A stretch of 46,134 nt of DNA from Oscillospiraceae bacterium (GTDB lineage Bacteria; Bacillota; Clostridia; Oscillospirales; Oscillospiraceae), in the NCBI GenBank assembly GCA_015067975.1, contig SVLK01000013.1:1-46134 (forward strand), given 5' to 3'. Made by a program: the position numbers and the translations under genes. Shown piece after piece: positions 46,086 through 46,134 of the stretch (the stretch's first letter is position 1; every line of letters starts with the position of its first letter). Below the pieces are notes generated by a model. The model was given only the letters and a program-made list of their open reading frames with translations. It was not told the origin of the DNA and made no database searches.

Positions 46086-46134
46086 ATGAAAAGGTTCGCC
46101 AATCGCATAGTTTTTTACAGGCCGCCGCTAAAGC

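Noticed and set aside
1-46134. tRNA, rRNA or well-known riboswitch
   Set aside because: I saw no cloverleaf, rRNA segment or recognisable riboswitch core on either strand by eye; a covariance-model scan would be needed to be certain.

Overview
The window looks like the chromosome of a low-redundancy, GC-rich (roughly 58 %) gut-type Clostridia, most likely an Oscillospirales member (Oscillospiraceae/Ruminococcaceae). This is inferred from the protein families (DUF1836, DegV, YesL, SipW/TasA-like, alliinase-type methionine gamma-lyase, ECF S component, murA-yycJ-rlmH synteny), strong GGAGG ribosome binding sites, several TTG starts and sigma-A promoters. No rRNA, tRNA or CRISPR array was seen.

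Layout. 1-9.4 kb: DUF4956/VTC pair, MFS exporter, DegV, DUF1836-TSUP pair, a low-molecular-weight tyrosine phosphatase with a duplicated and interrupted 5' end, a lipoprotein with a DnaJ-like cysteine-rich tail, a PlsC acyltransferase with a zinc ribbon, an acyl-ACP thioesterase. 9.4-17.4 kb: XRE and Crp/Fnr regulators, an ECF S component, a three-gene XRE/membrane operon, then murA, a YycJ-like metallohydrolase, rlmH and phosphoglucomutase. 17.4-23.3 kb: an XRE/51-aa divergent pair with a repeat, SGNH hydrolase, a second DUF1836, a DUF212 protein, putP, TetR, a lipoprotein behind an ECF-sigma-type promoter. 23.4-36 kb: a compact minus-strand short-tailed phage virion module (zinc protein, TerS, TerL, portal, Prp-type protease, scaffold, capsid, connector, tail and fibre genes, peptidoglycan-binding protein) with no integrase, repressor, replication or lysis gene beside it. 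36-46 kb: SdpR-SdpI operon, PsiE-like protein, alliinase, a second XRE/51-aa pair with a repeat, YesL, pfkA, a SipW signal peptidase with two flanking secreted substrates, Nudix hydrolase and a phage-type small gene.

Three dispersed repeat families stand out. Family A (4.84-5.01 and 15.35-15.64 kb) consists of intergenic inserts bracketed by exact or near-exact duplications of a neighbouring gene end. Family B (18.05-18.24, 33.56-34.01, 39.6-40.0 kb) is a modular chain of hairpins with a conserved Shine-Dalgarno/anti-Shine-Dalgarno stretch. Two of its three copies sit beside the XRE/51-aa gene pairs, and those two composite units lie in the terminators of convergent genes, with terminator sequence repeated on both sides. 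Family C is a 57-59 bp upstream element with arms TTTGTTGC-N10-GCAACAAA, placed just before the terminase operon, before the portal gene, and before a phage-type gene 9.6 kb away. I read family C as a shared control element of a dispersed, possibly domesticated phage-particle regulon. The Prp protease and an LQLFA motif at the capsid N-terminus suggest Prp-type capsid maturation in that particle.
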